From the NCBI GenBank assembly GCA_001584585.1, contig LSYV01000020.1, positions 1,186,728 through 1,250,727 on the forward strand: a stretch of 64,000 nucleotides of DNA, in the 5' to 3' direction. Made by a program: the position numbers and the translations under genes. This document shows positions 45,323 to 56,331 of the stretch, one piece after another. Source of the DNA: Gonium pectorale. Taxonomy: Eukaryota; Chlorophyta; Chlorophyceae; Chlamydomonadales; Volvocaceae. How positions within the stretch are numbered: position 1 is the stretch's first letter; each line of letters begins with the position of its first letter. Below the pieces are notes generated by a model. The model saw only the letters and a list, made by a program, of their open reading frames with translations. It was not told the DNA's origin and ran no database searches.

Positions 45323-48300
45323 CTACAGCTGCCTCTGCCGTGTAGTACCTGCCCTTATCCTGCTCCCCCTCGTCCCCCTCCTCTCCAGCGCCACCTCGTC
45401 CTCTTCACTAAGCTGGGCTTCTTCGCCGCTTCCCCCGACATTGTCCCCAACCCGAACATCTACCGTGCTAATGCTCGCATTCTCACCGCCCCCGTCACCT
45501 GCCGGCTGGGGCAGCGGGGCACCGCTTGTATTCATGCCGGCCTGAATAAGCAGTTGGCCAGGTTCCGGCGGCACCGCAGGTGCGGGCTTTGGCAGTCGCG
45601 GCGCCCGCGGCGCGAAGCTCAGCAGTCCGCAGGGGTGGCGCTTCGCGTCCTCGAGCTGCCGCGCCACCTCCGCCGAGGTATCGACATTAGGGTGCGGGTG
45701 CAGGCCCAGGCTCCGCGCAGCCGACATCAGCAGCCGATCCAGGAAGCTGACGACGCGGCCGGTCCTGAGGGCGGGTCCAAACGAATGCACCACCTCATAC
45801 GGTGCCACGTGCAAGGAAAGTACGGTCCATCTATGGCAGGAGCCGTGCAGGAAGGCACAACCAACGGTCAAATGTCTACTTTCGAGTGCAAAGGCAGGAC
45901 CAAGTGACCAGACCAGACACGGCCAGGTTGGCTGGCCGAAATAACGCGATGGCGTGTAGCCCTGCGTGTTGTCGCTCCTCCTCTCCAAGCTGCCGTACCC
46001 TCGGGTCACGCGTGGAGTCCTAACCAAGCACGGCATGCGATGCGCGGGAAGGTCACGGCGCATGCTGCCCCGTAGCAGAGAGGCCCCAGGCCCCCAGTAC
46101 CGTACGTAGGCTCTGCCCTCCGCCCGTGTGCACCTACACCCGAGGGGAACCACATGCCTCCTCCACCTCCGCGCCCTAGCCCCGGCTCGCCTGTATAGCT
46201 GCCTGTCCGGCTCCTGCAGCGGCAGCACCTCGGCCAGCAGCTTCTCGTTGCGGCAGCCCTCAGCGTCCACGCTGAAGTTCAAGTTCTTGGACACATCGTG
46301 CGAAGGCCGCACATGCACCTGCAAATAGGCACCGGCACCGTAGGCTGGGGTTTGGTGGCGCGCAGCACGCGTGTTGAATGTACGGCACTGTACAGCACCG
46401 AACACCAGGCTCCGCCAGGCCAGGCATAACGAGTCTCAAAGCATGTGGCTTGTACTTTTTCCGTTTACGGGGCGTGTGGCTTGCCCCGTAAACGACATGC
46501 CCCTACACGGAGCAAACACATGCCCCGCGGCTATGGTACTGGGAAGACGAACTATGTCAGGTCGGAAGGTCGTCTCCGTCGAACGCGTTATATATGCGTT
46601 CCCTCCCTCCCAGCCGATGCAGCTCGCACCCAGTGGTCGCCTCCGATCTGTATCCCCCTCACCATATACCGCCCCGCCCATCTATCGGCCCCCTGTGCAG
46701 TCGACCGCCTCAGATCCAGCGCAACTTCACCTCTGCCAGCGTGTTGCTCCACCCCAGCCCCTGCCGCATGATGACCTCAGTCGCCTCGCTCCCCGCGTCC
46801 AGGTCCAGGACAAGGTCGAAGGTGAGCAGCTGCCGCCGGGCCAGGCCCACGTGTTCGGAGCCCAGCGTCCCGGGCGGCGTGTGGAAGCCCGCCTCACCGA
46901 GGAAGGACCTGCGGTGCGGACACTGCTTTTGCATGGGATGGCGGGCAGGAGCTTGGGATAGGCTGCCTCCTGCGGCGCGCTGAAGAGCAGGGGGCTCAAA
47001 ACACGTGCAAACGGAGCCGCCAGCCCAGCTCTGGAAAGTATGTTTGGAAAGCCTTTGGGCCTTGGGCCGTTCAGATGTGCCTCGGCTCAGTTCCCTGCAT
47101 GCGTTCGCCGCCTCTGAGTACACCATATCCGGTACGTCGGTCTGCCCACCTGACGTTGAAGTTGTCAATGACGGGCGGCGCCACGTCCCGCCAGACCGTC
47201 AGGTTATTAGAGCAGAACAAGCGGTTTAATAGGTCGCGCGGGCGGCCCTTGCTGCGCACTGCACGGCTGAAGTGCGCCAACAAGAAGTGCATGTGGGACA
47301 CCAGGCGCTTGTCGGGGCTCCTGCGGCCACGCAGACGAATGGCGCAGGTCGTGGGCAAGGGCCTAAAGAAGGCCCGAGCACGGGATACGCCGTAATATGT
47401 TGCGTGCTGCTCTTTGCGGCGTGAGGGGTCAGTCCAGGCGCATGTATCCCCTCCTTTTCAACCACAACGGATCCACCCTCTGCTCCGTTGTCGTAAGGCC
47501 TTTGCTTGGCCCCTCCTATGGAAGCCACCGGGTGGTGACCACGTCGCCAGACCAGGCGCCGCCAGGCACCCGCCGCGGAGTGTTGAAACCCCTGACCCTC
47601 CTGCCCCATGCACCAGAGCCCCTCCTCAAGCTGCCCCAGCGTCCTTTCCATGGTAATGGCCGATATGGATGCGCCTCCCCACCGCCCCTTGGCACCCACC
47701 GCAAGGTGACCACGTTGACTAGCTGCGCGCACACGTGCGCCGCGTGCATGCCGCCCAGCCCTCCGTGCAGGGTGTACTCGTTGGACACGTACTGCAGGCC
47801 GCGGGAGGAGATGGCCTCCAGCCGCTCCTCGCACGTCTGGACGTCCGTATCGCGGCGCGGCTTGCCCCACAGGGACCAACTGCGTGCATACGCCATGCGA
47901 AGGTTTGTGTCCAAATCCGAGAACGGCCACCTGAAGTCTAGCAGGCTTCTGCACGATCGTTTGCAAGCCTGGAAACGCCTGCTGCCCATGCCCAGCGCCT
48001 CCATGCGACAGCCCGGCACTTCACGTCGACAAACGACCGTGCACTGGCCCCGATGGGCGCATCACGCGCTCCTTGCACAGCACATGCTTGCCAAGGGGCT
48101 TGGAAGTCAGGGTGCGAGTGCATTGCCGTGGGAGCCTCCCTTCCCTGTCGCTTGGGACTCACAACATCCGGACCCCGAGGGTATAGCCCGACAGCGCGGT
48201 CCGATTCATCCAGTGGGGGAAGTCAGCCAGGTAGGGCGGCTGGCCCAGACCGGCGGGCATGTGGCACTTGCTCATGTCTGCGGTTCAAGACGGGCAAGAA

Positions 48301-49265
48301 GCAGGGCGGGTTCGGGACCCTCAGGAGAGGTCCATGTACATGAGGCTCTGAGAAACGCGGGCCGCAGTATGTGGGTAGCTTAGGGCCCATCCAGGAGTGA
48401 ACTCGCTGACCACGTGCCGCCTGGCCCAACACCGGGCCCAGGCGAGCACCGAACCCACAGTGGTGGCCCCCTGGCAGACCCCCTCCGGACAGACCACTCA
48501 CGTGCCGCCGCGCTGAAGCTGGTGCCGCCACTCTTGCTGATATGCAGGTGCTGCATCATGCCCTGCTGTACAACGCGGCGGACGTGGACCCTGTACAACT
48601 GTGTACGCGACCATGAGGGCCAGGGTTTGTCAAGAGGTGAAGAATCTATGTAAAGCTTGTAACGACACGCACGGACAAGCGATGGTTCACAAGACGGCTT
48701 GGAAGGACATTATGAGGCCACAAAATGGTACCAATCAGCCACGGAACGGTCCCAGGCTGTGCCTCCCTACCCGGGCGCTGGCCCTCTTCGGACGTACCGA
48801 CGTGCACCACACCGGCAGCCTTACCTCCTTGACAACGTCAGCAAGGACAGCACCCTCGTCCCCGAGCTTCTGTTCTGGCTGCTGACGCGCTAGCCAAAGC
48901 AGCACGACGCGCGCCAGGATGAGCCTCCGCGCCAGGATGGTGAGGACCGGGTGGCTTCCCGCCAGCTGCTCCACCGCCGGCAAGGCATCCCGTGCAGACC
49001 GCAATGCCGCTCCCAGTGACGCATTGTCCCGTGACGGTCGCGCAATCAAGGGGCCGAGCTGCGGCAAGCGATGGGCGCCGGGCGACGACGCGTTCGCGCG
49101 CTCGGCGACTAGCCTCGAGCTGGCCTCAAGGATCACGCCCAGCTCGTCTCTCAGAAGCTTAGTGTCATTGAACTTGTGTACGTGGGCTGCTAGGGCGTCG
49201 AGCAGTGACACAGCTTGCAGCTGAGAGGCGCTCAACAGAAAAGTAATAAGTATAATGCTGATCAT
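45323..49265 (-). CDS. Membrane-anchored sulfotransferase, tandem copy B, 8 exons
   Basis: Exons (minus): 49265-48825, 48598-48502, 48277-48163, 47930-47700, 47320-47150, 46908-46731, 46318-46154, 45793-45323; about 622 residues. Exons 2, 3, 5, 6 and 7 have exactly the same lengths and phases as copy A (97, 115, 171, 178, 165 bp). The signal anchor is MISIILITFLLSASQ. The 5'-PSB motif is HISKSGGTSF (~166), and the 3'-PB motif is TLRSPDKRLVSHMHF (~293). The C-terminal tail differs from copy A: it is Gly/Asn-rich and then acidic, ending in TRQRQL. Exon 1 (downstream of the anchor), intron 1 and exon 2 are almost identical in DNA to copy A, which points to recent duplication or gene conversion. 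The biochemical role is as for copy A. The start at 49265 could move a few codons upstream. Confidence 0.77.
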
Positions 49266-50520
49266 GAATGCATTCTGCAATGCAGATGCGCTTAGCACTG
49301 CTAGGCCGACAGGCCGACAGGCAGGCCGTAGTGGGACTGGGGAATTCAAACAGTCACACGGCGACCAGCCCGCTGTCTCTGCTGCGACTGCATACAACTC
49401 ACAAAGGTTAATGAGGTGGATGTGTGAGGGAGGAGTCGCGGGCGATTGCGCTGGCCCTGGCCCGGCGGTTGCGCCGTGAAGTTGCACCCTGGCCGCACCC
49501 TCACCCTCACCCAGAGCTTATGCCCACGTGCGGTCACAGGCTTTGTCCTACCGGCTGCCTAAACCAACATACCGGCATGCTGTGCGGATCTTAGCGAGAA
49601 AAGCGGTTGGAAAGACCACGCAGCCACCCCCCCGCCTCCCCCGCTCGCCCCCCGCCTTCCGTGCACATGCCCCGGACTGGGCCGGGGCATGCGCCCGACT
49701 CAAAAAAAATCGGGGGCAGGCTGGGTATACAAGTACAACGGCGTGGGCTGCCGCAGCTCTCGCTTCAAAGAAGGGACAATATGACTACGGAACTTTCCAG
49801 CACCACGCCCCTCAATGTGGAAACGCCCTAACAAGCTTCGGTCCTCAGCAGGGCAGGCGGTTGGCGATGCGCGTTCTAGGCAACCTGGGACTAAGCGCCA
49901 ATGTGCGGCACGGGGGCCCACGGATCGCCGCTTTGCGACGGCCGCGACCCGTGATGCTATTATGCAAGGTCGGTGCATTCCTTGTCTCAGTTTACAACAT
50001 ACGCAAAGGTGCCATGTGCTAATTTGCGCTTGTCTTTTCGGGTTCTGAGCCTAACGGCTAATCAGAACTCTTAAGGGTGTTTTACCCTTTCTGCTAAGGC
50101 GGGTCGGGAGCCAGTCGGCTCGTGTGGCCTGCAATCCCTCTCTGGGGGAGCCTGTAATCTGTAATTTATGCGGCGTGTCGGCGACCTGTGAAAGCCGGAC
50201 TTCGCCTGACTTGGACAGATAACGCGTGGTTTCGCCTCATGACATCGGCAAGAGGCCTTCCCGCGCTCATTCTCCCCGTGCCGCAATGGTGCTTTCGCAC
50301 ACATCCATCGTTTGTCAATATCCTCTCTGTCTGGTGTCCCGCCCCGATGGCCAAAGCGCCGATCCGCGCGTCCGGACTCTCCTCCTGAGCGAAAGTAGCG
50401 CAATCTTCAAACCCTTGGTCTTCGGCCCGCTGAGTCCAAGAGGCGGATCCTTCAGCCTGGGACCGCAGCTGCAGCTGCGCCATGCCTCCATGCGCTGACA
50501 GCAGGTGGCGCCAGCCGCTC
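49266..50520. other. Intergenic region upstream of sulfotransferase B
   Basis: About 1.25 kb. It contains C-rich runs at 49,620-49,665, no supportable exon, and at 50103-50163 a 61 bp block that recurs at 53473-53533. The remainder up to the LINE end has no coding bias on either strand that I trust. Confidence 0.45.
50103..50163 (+). repeat. 61 bp repeat with TGTAA signals, copy 1
   Basis: Starts gtcgggagccagtcggctcg and ends cctgtaatctgta. It aligns without gaps to 53473-53533 with roughly 80% identity by eye. It includes TGTAA at 50153, followed by another at 50160, so it may be the 3' end of a lost paralogue of the BTB pseudogene downstream. Confidence 0.6.
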
Positions 50521-50524
50521 CCTA

Positions 50525-51560
50525 CATACAGCTTACACGTCCGTCAAAGCCGCGGGGGGGGGGAGGCATGGACGAAATGCGAGTGGTGGGGTGGGGTAAA
50601 GGGTCATGATTGCCGTCTCTACCTCGCTTCAGCGCCTGGCGCCGAAGCATGGCGTGCCTTGTGTCCCAGGCAGCCTGCAAATAGGCTGCCAACTCAGCAG
50701 GTGGGGCGTCCTTCATAATCGTTATCATGACCCGGCGCTTGAACTGCAATGTGCCTTCAAATTGGTCGCGAAGGTGCTGATAGCACGGGCACTCACAAAA
50801 CACATGCAGCTCGTCATCCATCGGCGTGGTGGCATCACCGCACACCTTGCATGTCCGCTCGCACCTCGCCCGCCCTGCCCGCCCGTTGGGGCGGTTGACT
50901 TCCGTCTCCCTTTTATTTTTAACCCAACCGGAACCGCGTGAGCGTCTGGTGCAGGCTAGGCGCCATCACAGTTGCGCCGTGCACCATTCATTGCACATAT
51001 GGGCAAAGTTTAACCCCGGCCTCTCCGCAGGGAAACTCGCGGGGCGCACCATTCATATGCGGCAACCGCCACCACGCGTCTAGCCTGTCCGCGTACGAGC
51101 CCAACTCTTTCGAAATAGGTACATTGAAGTTAGCAACGTACGATGTCTGAGCGTTGGTCACTAGCCCTTCGGGTGCCTTCACTCCAGCGTCAGCCAGAAA
51201 CCGCAGCACACCAGCCGACCAACAGTCGGCCATACCCTTCTCGATCGCCATCTTCAGGTCTGCCACGAAAGTTTGATGGCACAGCGTGCCCGGGCGTTCA
51301 GTGAGGCCGTTCCAGAAGCGCAAGACCAATGTAGCCCAATGGTACTGCAGTGGTCGTTACGCTAACTCCCGCGCATGGGTGGGACATCGTGCCCTGACAA
51401 CGGCTCGCATGTAGGCCCGCTGCTCCTCAACCATTACGTTTGTCACAGCACTCTCAAACGTCATGTTGATGAAGTCCGGGCCCCAAACCTGGGCTCCGTA
51501 CGAGAAAACAGGTACCACCAACGACCAGCAAGAGGTCCAGGCGGATCCGTAAGCACAGCC
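50525..51560 (-). mobile_element. Degraded LINE fragment (reverse transcriptase to zinc knuckle)
   Basis: Read on the minus strand. First comes a reverse-transcriptase/thumb segment with LVVPVFSYGAQVWGPDF (51357-51560), then LRFWNGLTERPGTLCHQTF...DCWSAGVLRFL (51329-50988). After a frame break comes the zinc-knuckle tail CGDATTPMDDELHVFCECPC and a helical C-terminus ending AMLRRQALKRG (50845-50600). The order and spacing match volvocine LINE ORF2 C-termini, and the tail matches the fragment at 14.6-15.1 kb in layout but not closely in sequence, so it is a different family. TGTAA on the minus strand (50537-50533) marks the probable 3' end. Stops and frameshifts make it inactive. The 5' boundary against the BTB pseudogene is only known to within ~50 bp. 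Confidence 0.75.
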
Positions 51561-53188
51561 CCGCGGCCGGCAGGCCCTACACCAGCGACGCAACCCCATG
51601 CGCAGCGGCATATGAGCCGCACACCCGGGCGATGTACTTTACAGAGGGCTGGGCGGCGAAGCGGCTCGGCGCGTGTGGGACTGTGTCCATGGTGGCGGGC
51701 CGGCACATGGAGTCTGGCGCTGCGGATGGCTCCGCGGACACGGCCCGCTTTCGCGGCATCACAGCGCTGGCGGCCGACCTCGAGGGAAGGCTGAATGTGG
51801 CGGACCAGGACTCCCTCCGCCGGTTGCAGGTGGCCCCGCCGTCGCTGCCACCTGGAGATGGCAGCAGCACCCCATTTGCCGCTACGGGTGAGGCGCTGCA
51901 CGCCCGCCATGATCGTCGTCCCTGGACCGGCCTCGCCATGTACCCCGCCGCGCCACCGGCTGCCTGCTCGCCACCACCGCCACCGCACTCAACAAGATGA
52001 AGCTGCCGCCGCCGCCGGCGATGGAGTCGGCGGTGCAGGCGGCGAAGGGAGGCCGAGGCGGCGGCGGCGACGGCAGCGGCTCGCTCCCAACAGATGTCAT
52101 ACCGCTGCTTGTGTGCGGGATGAAACGTGCTCTCCGCCCAGACGGGAGCTGGAAGACGGAGTGCTTTCTGAACATCAGGGGCGTGGCGGTGGATGCGCGC
52201 AGTGGCGTGGCCTGGCAACCGAACGCCTCCCGCCTCTGCTCCGTCGACGTGTGCACCGGCGCTGCCACAATGCTCCTTGCTGACTTGCCTCAGTACTCCC
52301 GGGCCCCGACCGCGTTGCCCAGAGGGCACCTGGCCGTGTGCAGGACGGAGAACGATGGCTGCATCCACCTGCTCGACTTGGGCCTGGAGCCGCCGCCTCA
52401 TGAGCCCCCGAGTTGCGGGAGCAGCACGCACAGCCGTCCGTGCGGCCCACTGCGCCGGCTGGGACACACCCTGGTGGCGGCGGCGGTGGCCCCAGCGTCC
52501 CTCCGGCGCCTTCGCTGATGATGCTGCGAGGCGCGGATCCCGACCTGTACGGCAATCACGACCTGACCACTGATGTGACGGTGGTGGTTTCGTGGGGCTC
52601 CGAGCTCCCGGTCCGCTTTACCGCTCACAGGGCCGTGCTGGCGGCTGTGTCAGAGTACTTCAGGATGCGCTTCTTCAATGCGGAGGTGGCCGCGCCGCCA
52701 CAGGCAGCGGCGGTGGAGGCGGAGGCAGCGGCGGAGGCGTTGCCAGCGGCAGCGAAAATGACAGCGGCAGGCTCGAGGTGGTGCTCACCGACACCAATCC
52801 CGCAGCGTTCGCCGCATTCGGCCGATAATGCTACCGCGCCCTTTCGGCGGAGGTGCCGGACGCAAAGGCACCAGGTTGGCCGTGGACCTCCTGCCCGGTA
52901 CGCCGCCGCTGCTGCTGCAAGCTGTGGCGGAGCTGGCCGACCGGCTGCTGGCACCGGTACCGGAGCTGGCGGCTCCTGTCAGGAGCGGGCGGTTGAGCTG
53001 CTGATGTGGGCGGAGGGCCGCGGGCCCACCGTTTGGTAGCCTGCGGGAGGGGCTTCGGGCCTTCATGATGCAGCACGCCTGTGTCATGGTGGACGCGGCA
53101 TCGGAGAGCCTGGAGCGGCTGGCGGTGGGCTGCCCCAAGCTGATGGTTGAGGTGTACAAGGCGGCGGGGAAGGCCGGGCGACGATGAG
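51540..53188 (+). pseudogene. Broken NHL-repeat/BTB-POZ domain gene
   Basis: The N-terminal part reads EPHTRAMYFTEGWAAKRL and then an NHL-type unit (TVSMVAGRHMESGAADGSAD...GRLNVADQDSLRRL) near 51,610-51,840. A second piece in another frame (WKTECFLNIRGVAVDARSGV, 52,150-52,350) continues the beta-propeller. The BTB domain follows (DVTVVVSWGSELPVRFTAHR...YFRMRFFNAEVA, ~52,575-52,690). After it the frame shifts, and VVLTDTNPAAFAAFGR runs into an in-frame TAA at 52826 where the family has a coding residue. Further frames carry AVAELADRLLAPVPELAAPV (52,920) and a C-terminal helix ending KAAGKAGRR at 53188. Several frame changes plus the internal stop, and 5' truncation at the LINE, indicate a pseudogene. 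Intact volvocine relatives are probable CUL3 adaptors. Confidence 0.7.
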
Positions 53189-53472
53189 CAGGTGGAGCGA
53201 GGCTGTGACAAGTGGTTGAATGGGCTGCGGCCGAAGGCCCTTACCCTGCGGGTATGTCGGATCGGTGTTAGCACCTGGATTACCGATTGACACTCAGTAC
53301 TGCCTAATGTAAGAGCACAGCGCACAGTCAGCATAATGCTGGGCATGGAGAGGGTTCGAGTGAGCATACGTGTGCTACTGACGCCAAGTCGGTGCGCCAC
53401 GGTGCACTAATCTTTCGTGCCCTGGGCCTCACACCTAACACAGAGGTTGTTTCACCCACAATGCTATGGCGC

Positions 53473-53533
53473 GTCGGGATCCAATCGGCTCATGCGGCCT
53501 GCAGCCCCAAATATGGTGAGCCTGTAATCTGTA
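53473..53533 (+). repeat. 61 bp repeat with TGTAA signal, copy 2
   Basis: Starts gtcgggatccaatcggctca and carries TGTAA at 53523. It lies about 285 bases after the last BTB-pseudogene codon, where that gene's polyadenylation site would be expected. It matches 50103-50163. Confidence 0.6.
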
Positions 53534-54015
53534 TCACGGGGCGCTCCATGTTTGTTGAAACATCAAGTGCATCGTTGATTTCGCCGAAGAGAGCCAGGTG
53601 GATGCCGCTCCCACGGATTGGGGCGGGGCAGTGACCGGGCAAATATATTGCATGCGTGTTTAGGCGCAAACTCATACAAGCCGGAAGCCCAAAGCGCAGC
53701 CAGGAACCCAAACTTGGGTTACATCCATATGGACGCTCCCTGCTGTGGCCTTGCGTCCTTGCGACGACAATTGCACCATGGCTGGCGCTGTTGGCCACAG
53801 CACATCGGCAGCAGCGCCCGTCCAGAAACAAGCTGCACAGACAGGAAGCCCACAAAGTCGCAGTCTTATGCTAACAGGGCGTCCTGCCAGCACCCCTGTA
53901 CGGTACTGCCAAAAAGCAGCACATGACGGTCCGCTAACACACTACACCGCTCCATCAATGCACCAGTAGGGCCTTCCGTGCACCCAGGCATACCAACACG
54001 AGGTGGGCCTAATCA

Positions 54016-54072
54016 ACCGCAGAGGCAGAAGTCCACCGCAGAGGCAGAAGTCCACCGCAGAGGCAGAAGTCC
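54016..54072 (+). repeat. 19 bp tandem repeat, three copies
   Basis: accgcagaggcagaagtcc is repeated three times head to tail with no mismatch. It lies downstream of the TGTAA assigned to the DCN1-like gene, so it is probably intergenic. Confidence 0.9.
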
Positions 54073-54267
54073 TTCGCTGATGGTCTTGAACCGTAAAGTC
54101 AGACTAATAATCGGATAAAAGAAAGCATCTGTCATGTTGGCGCCCATAGTCCGGCAACGCTTACGTGACAAGGCCAGGCCTGGCTCCCTGCTCATTCCCT
54201 GAATGCAGACCCAACCCTTCTGCCGGCCGCGCGCCGCACAAAAGAGGGGCGTCCATCGCACGCTTTC

Positions 54268-54272
54268 TTACA
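54268..54272 (-). terminator. Candidate TGTAA polyadenylation signal (minus)
   Basis: ttaca on the plus strand, about 360 bases after the stop of the DCN1-like gene. It is the first such signal on that strand. Confidence 0.45.
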
Positions 54273-54631
54273 GCATTCCACACCTCGCATAAGGCGGGCC
54301 CCAGCGCATCGTGCACACCAGACACCTACGACAGGGAACAACGACCAAGCCTTGACGGCCCCTGACCCCAACCTGCCAGCTGCAGCGCCATCGTAAGGCG
54401 TTCCCCGCATCACCAGCGCATGTCCGATCCCGGTTTCGCAAACGCAAGATGCGGAGATCCATTGCATCATGTCATCATTTACTTTCCCATAGCCTAGATG
54501 CCAATGCAGCTAATAGTGCCGGTAATGCGCCCCGCGCCCCTATCCGCAACTTGCATGAAGTCCCACCCCGGCGGACGCTCCTAGGCCACTTAGGCGGTGG
54601 CGGCGTGACGCGAACCCACCTAAGCGACCTA

Positions 54632-56331
54632 CTAGAAGCCCAGAGCGTCCGCCACAGCCGACTTGACTATGTCTGACACGCCCGACCGCCGCGCCTTGAT
54701 GGCCCGCCGCTGCTGGCAGCCGTGAGCCGGCTGCACGTGGTTGGAGCCGGCGTCCTGGCGGAGCGGGCGACACGGGTTGAGCAGGTCAGCATGCGGACGA
54801 CAAGAGATAAGCAACGGGGAAAGGCTGCGTGCTGAGGCCAGAGAGAGCATGTTACAGCATCCTCCAACGGACACCCCCGCGCTTCCCGACGCCTGCGTCG
54901 CCTGCGGTTTCGCAAACACGCCAGCAACCACGCGTCACAAACCTGCCCGCACTCCGCCATCGCGGCCGCGCCGACCGGCCCGTGCCGCGCATCGCTGTCC
55001 ATGGAGCCCGTGGAGCAGGACATAGGGTGGCCGCTGCTGCCGGTGCGGCTGCCCACGCACATGCCCGCCCCCACGCCCATGTGGCCCATGCTGCCCACGT
55101 GGGGCAGCGCATAGCCCTCTCCGGGGTTGGCGGCCAAGCCGCCGGCGGAAGCGCCAGGCGGCCCGTTGTCTCCGCCGGCATCGCCGCCGCTGATCACGCC
55201 GCACCCGATGTGGAACGGCTGTGGCTGTGGCGCGAAGAAGTGCTGCTGCTGCGGGCCCAGCTGCAGCAGCTGCTGCTGCGGCAACTGGGAAAGCTGCGTG
55301 GGCGCCAAGCATACCCGTTTCGCCACGGTGTCTGCGCCACGGCATTGCGCGCCGTATCCTTGGCTGTACGGCAGGTCATGGCCCTGCGGCGGGATGGGCG
55401 GCAGGCCATGCGCACCGCCACCGCCGGCGCCGTGCGGCGGCTGCGCTTCGTGGCCATGCCCCTGGCCGGCTCCCAGCGGCATCGCCGACAGCTGCTCCGC
55501 CACCACATCCACGTCCGGTTCCCTCCGCTTGCTGCCGCAGCGAGGTGATATGCTGGCCATGAAGCTCATCATCGCCAGCGCGCTGGCGTCCAGGTTCAGG
55601 TCGGGCCCGTGGTAACTGCCGCCGACACCGCCGCCGCCGCTGCCGGAGGCAAAGAGCCCACACGAAGGGTCGGCGCCGGAGGAGGCCCGCCGTGAGAGCA
55701 TGTCGGCAGCGCCCGCGGCGATGCTGTTGCGGCGGCGCGAGGAACGCATGTCGTCCACAAACTCGTCCAGCAGCACGGCCCAGGCACCCGCCGTGTCGTA
55801 GTTGGACAGGTCCTCGTGGATTGTGCGGCTGAAGTCTAGCACCTACAGCGCCAAGAAGCATGCAAGAAACACGGCTTTGATAGAGTCGCAGATGGCCCCC
55901 GGCAGCACCGCGCATCCGTGCCGCACCATTTGGGGATAAGAGCATCTGCGGGCCCATTCCTGCTTGCGACGGCAGCGCCCCGTAGCGCCCAGTGCGCATA
56001 CGCCTTAATCTCGCCGCTCGTGGCACTGCGCTGGCGCTGACAAGCCCTCAACCGTTCCAGCGCTTCCTTATCTAATCCCAACCGGTTAGCAGCGGGGTGA
56101 TGATGGGAGATAGGGAGGCCTCTCTCCACTGAGGAGGCTTTCAACGACCCCGAACCCTCGCACCTGCCGCCAGGTGTCCTCCGTCACCACGCGGGACTGG
56201 CTGGCGGCTGCGAAGGCGCACCAGCGGTCCAGCAGGCGGAAGCGCCCGGGCAGCAGCAGCCGCCACGCAGCTACGGCCAGGTCCATCTGCGAACGGGCGG
56301 GTGTGAGGTTCGCAAAGAGGGCGTAGGCAAG
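54632..56331 (-). CDS. DCN1: DCN1-like cullin-neddylation protein with long C-terminal extension (5' end incomplete)
   Basis: Exons (minus): 56331-56164, 55842-54943, 54754-54632 (stop), all phase 0. The first two encode the PONY/DCUN1 domain: LFANLTPARSQMDLAVAAW, LLLPGRFRLLDRWCAF, VVTEDTWRQ, then VLDFSRTIHEDLSNYD and GAWAVLLDEFVDDMR. This order and these residues match human DCUN1D proteins, which bind acetylated UBC12 and cullin WHB domains and act as co-E3 for NEDD8 transfer. Known DCN1 proteins end soon after this point, but here about 290 residues follow: Gly/His/Gln/Pro-rich (QLSQLPQQQLLQLG) with a final Arg/Lys-rich helix (RRAIKARRSGVSDIVKS). The N-terminal half of the domain must lie upstream. 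A candidate exon is 56866-56776 (WDICKTKLQALQEQWQKRGL), but its splice phase does not fit directly, so one more exon or a model error is likely. Confidence 0.8.

Larger units (their letters stand above)
53189..54631. other. Intergenic region with 3' ends
   Basis: 1.44 kb between the BTB pseudogene (+) and the DCN1-like gene (-). It contains the second 61 bp repeat (53473), a three-copy 19 bp tandem repeat (54016) and a minus-strand TGTAA (54272). No exon with coding bias is visible. Confidence 0.5.

Noticed and set aside
47397..48383. 328-codon plus-strand ORF
   Set aside because: Antisense to sulfotransferase copy B exons 3-4 and their introns.
54632..54931. Longer reading of the last DCN1 exon including 'SPLLISCRPHADLLNPC'
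   Set aside because: The acceptor at 54755-54756 (tccgccag) joins in phase 0. The upstream part lacks a usable acceptor.
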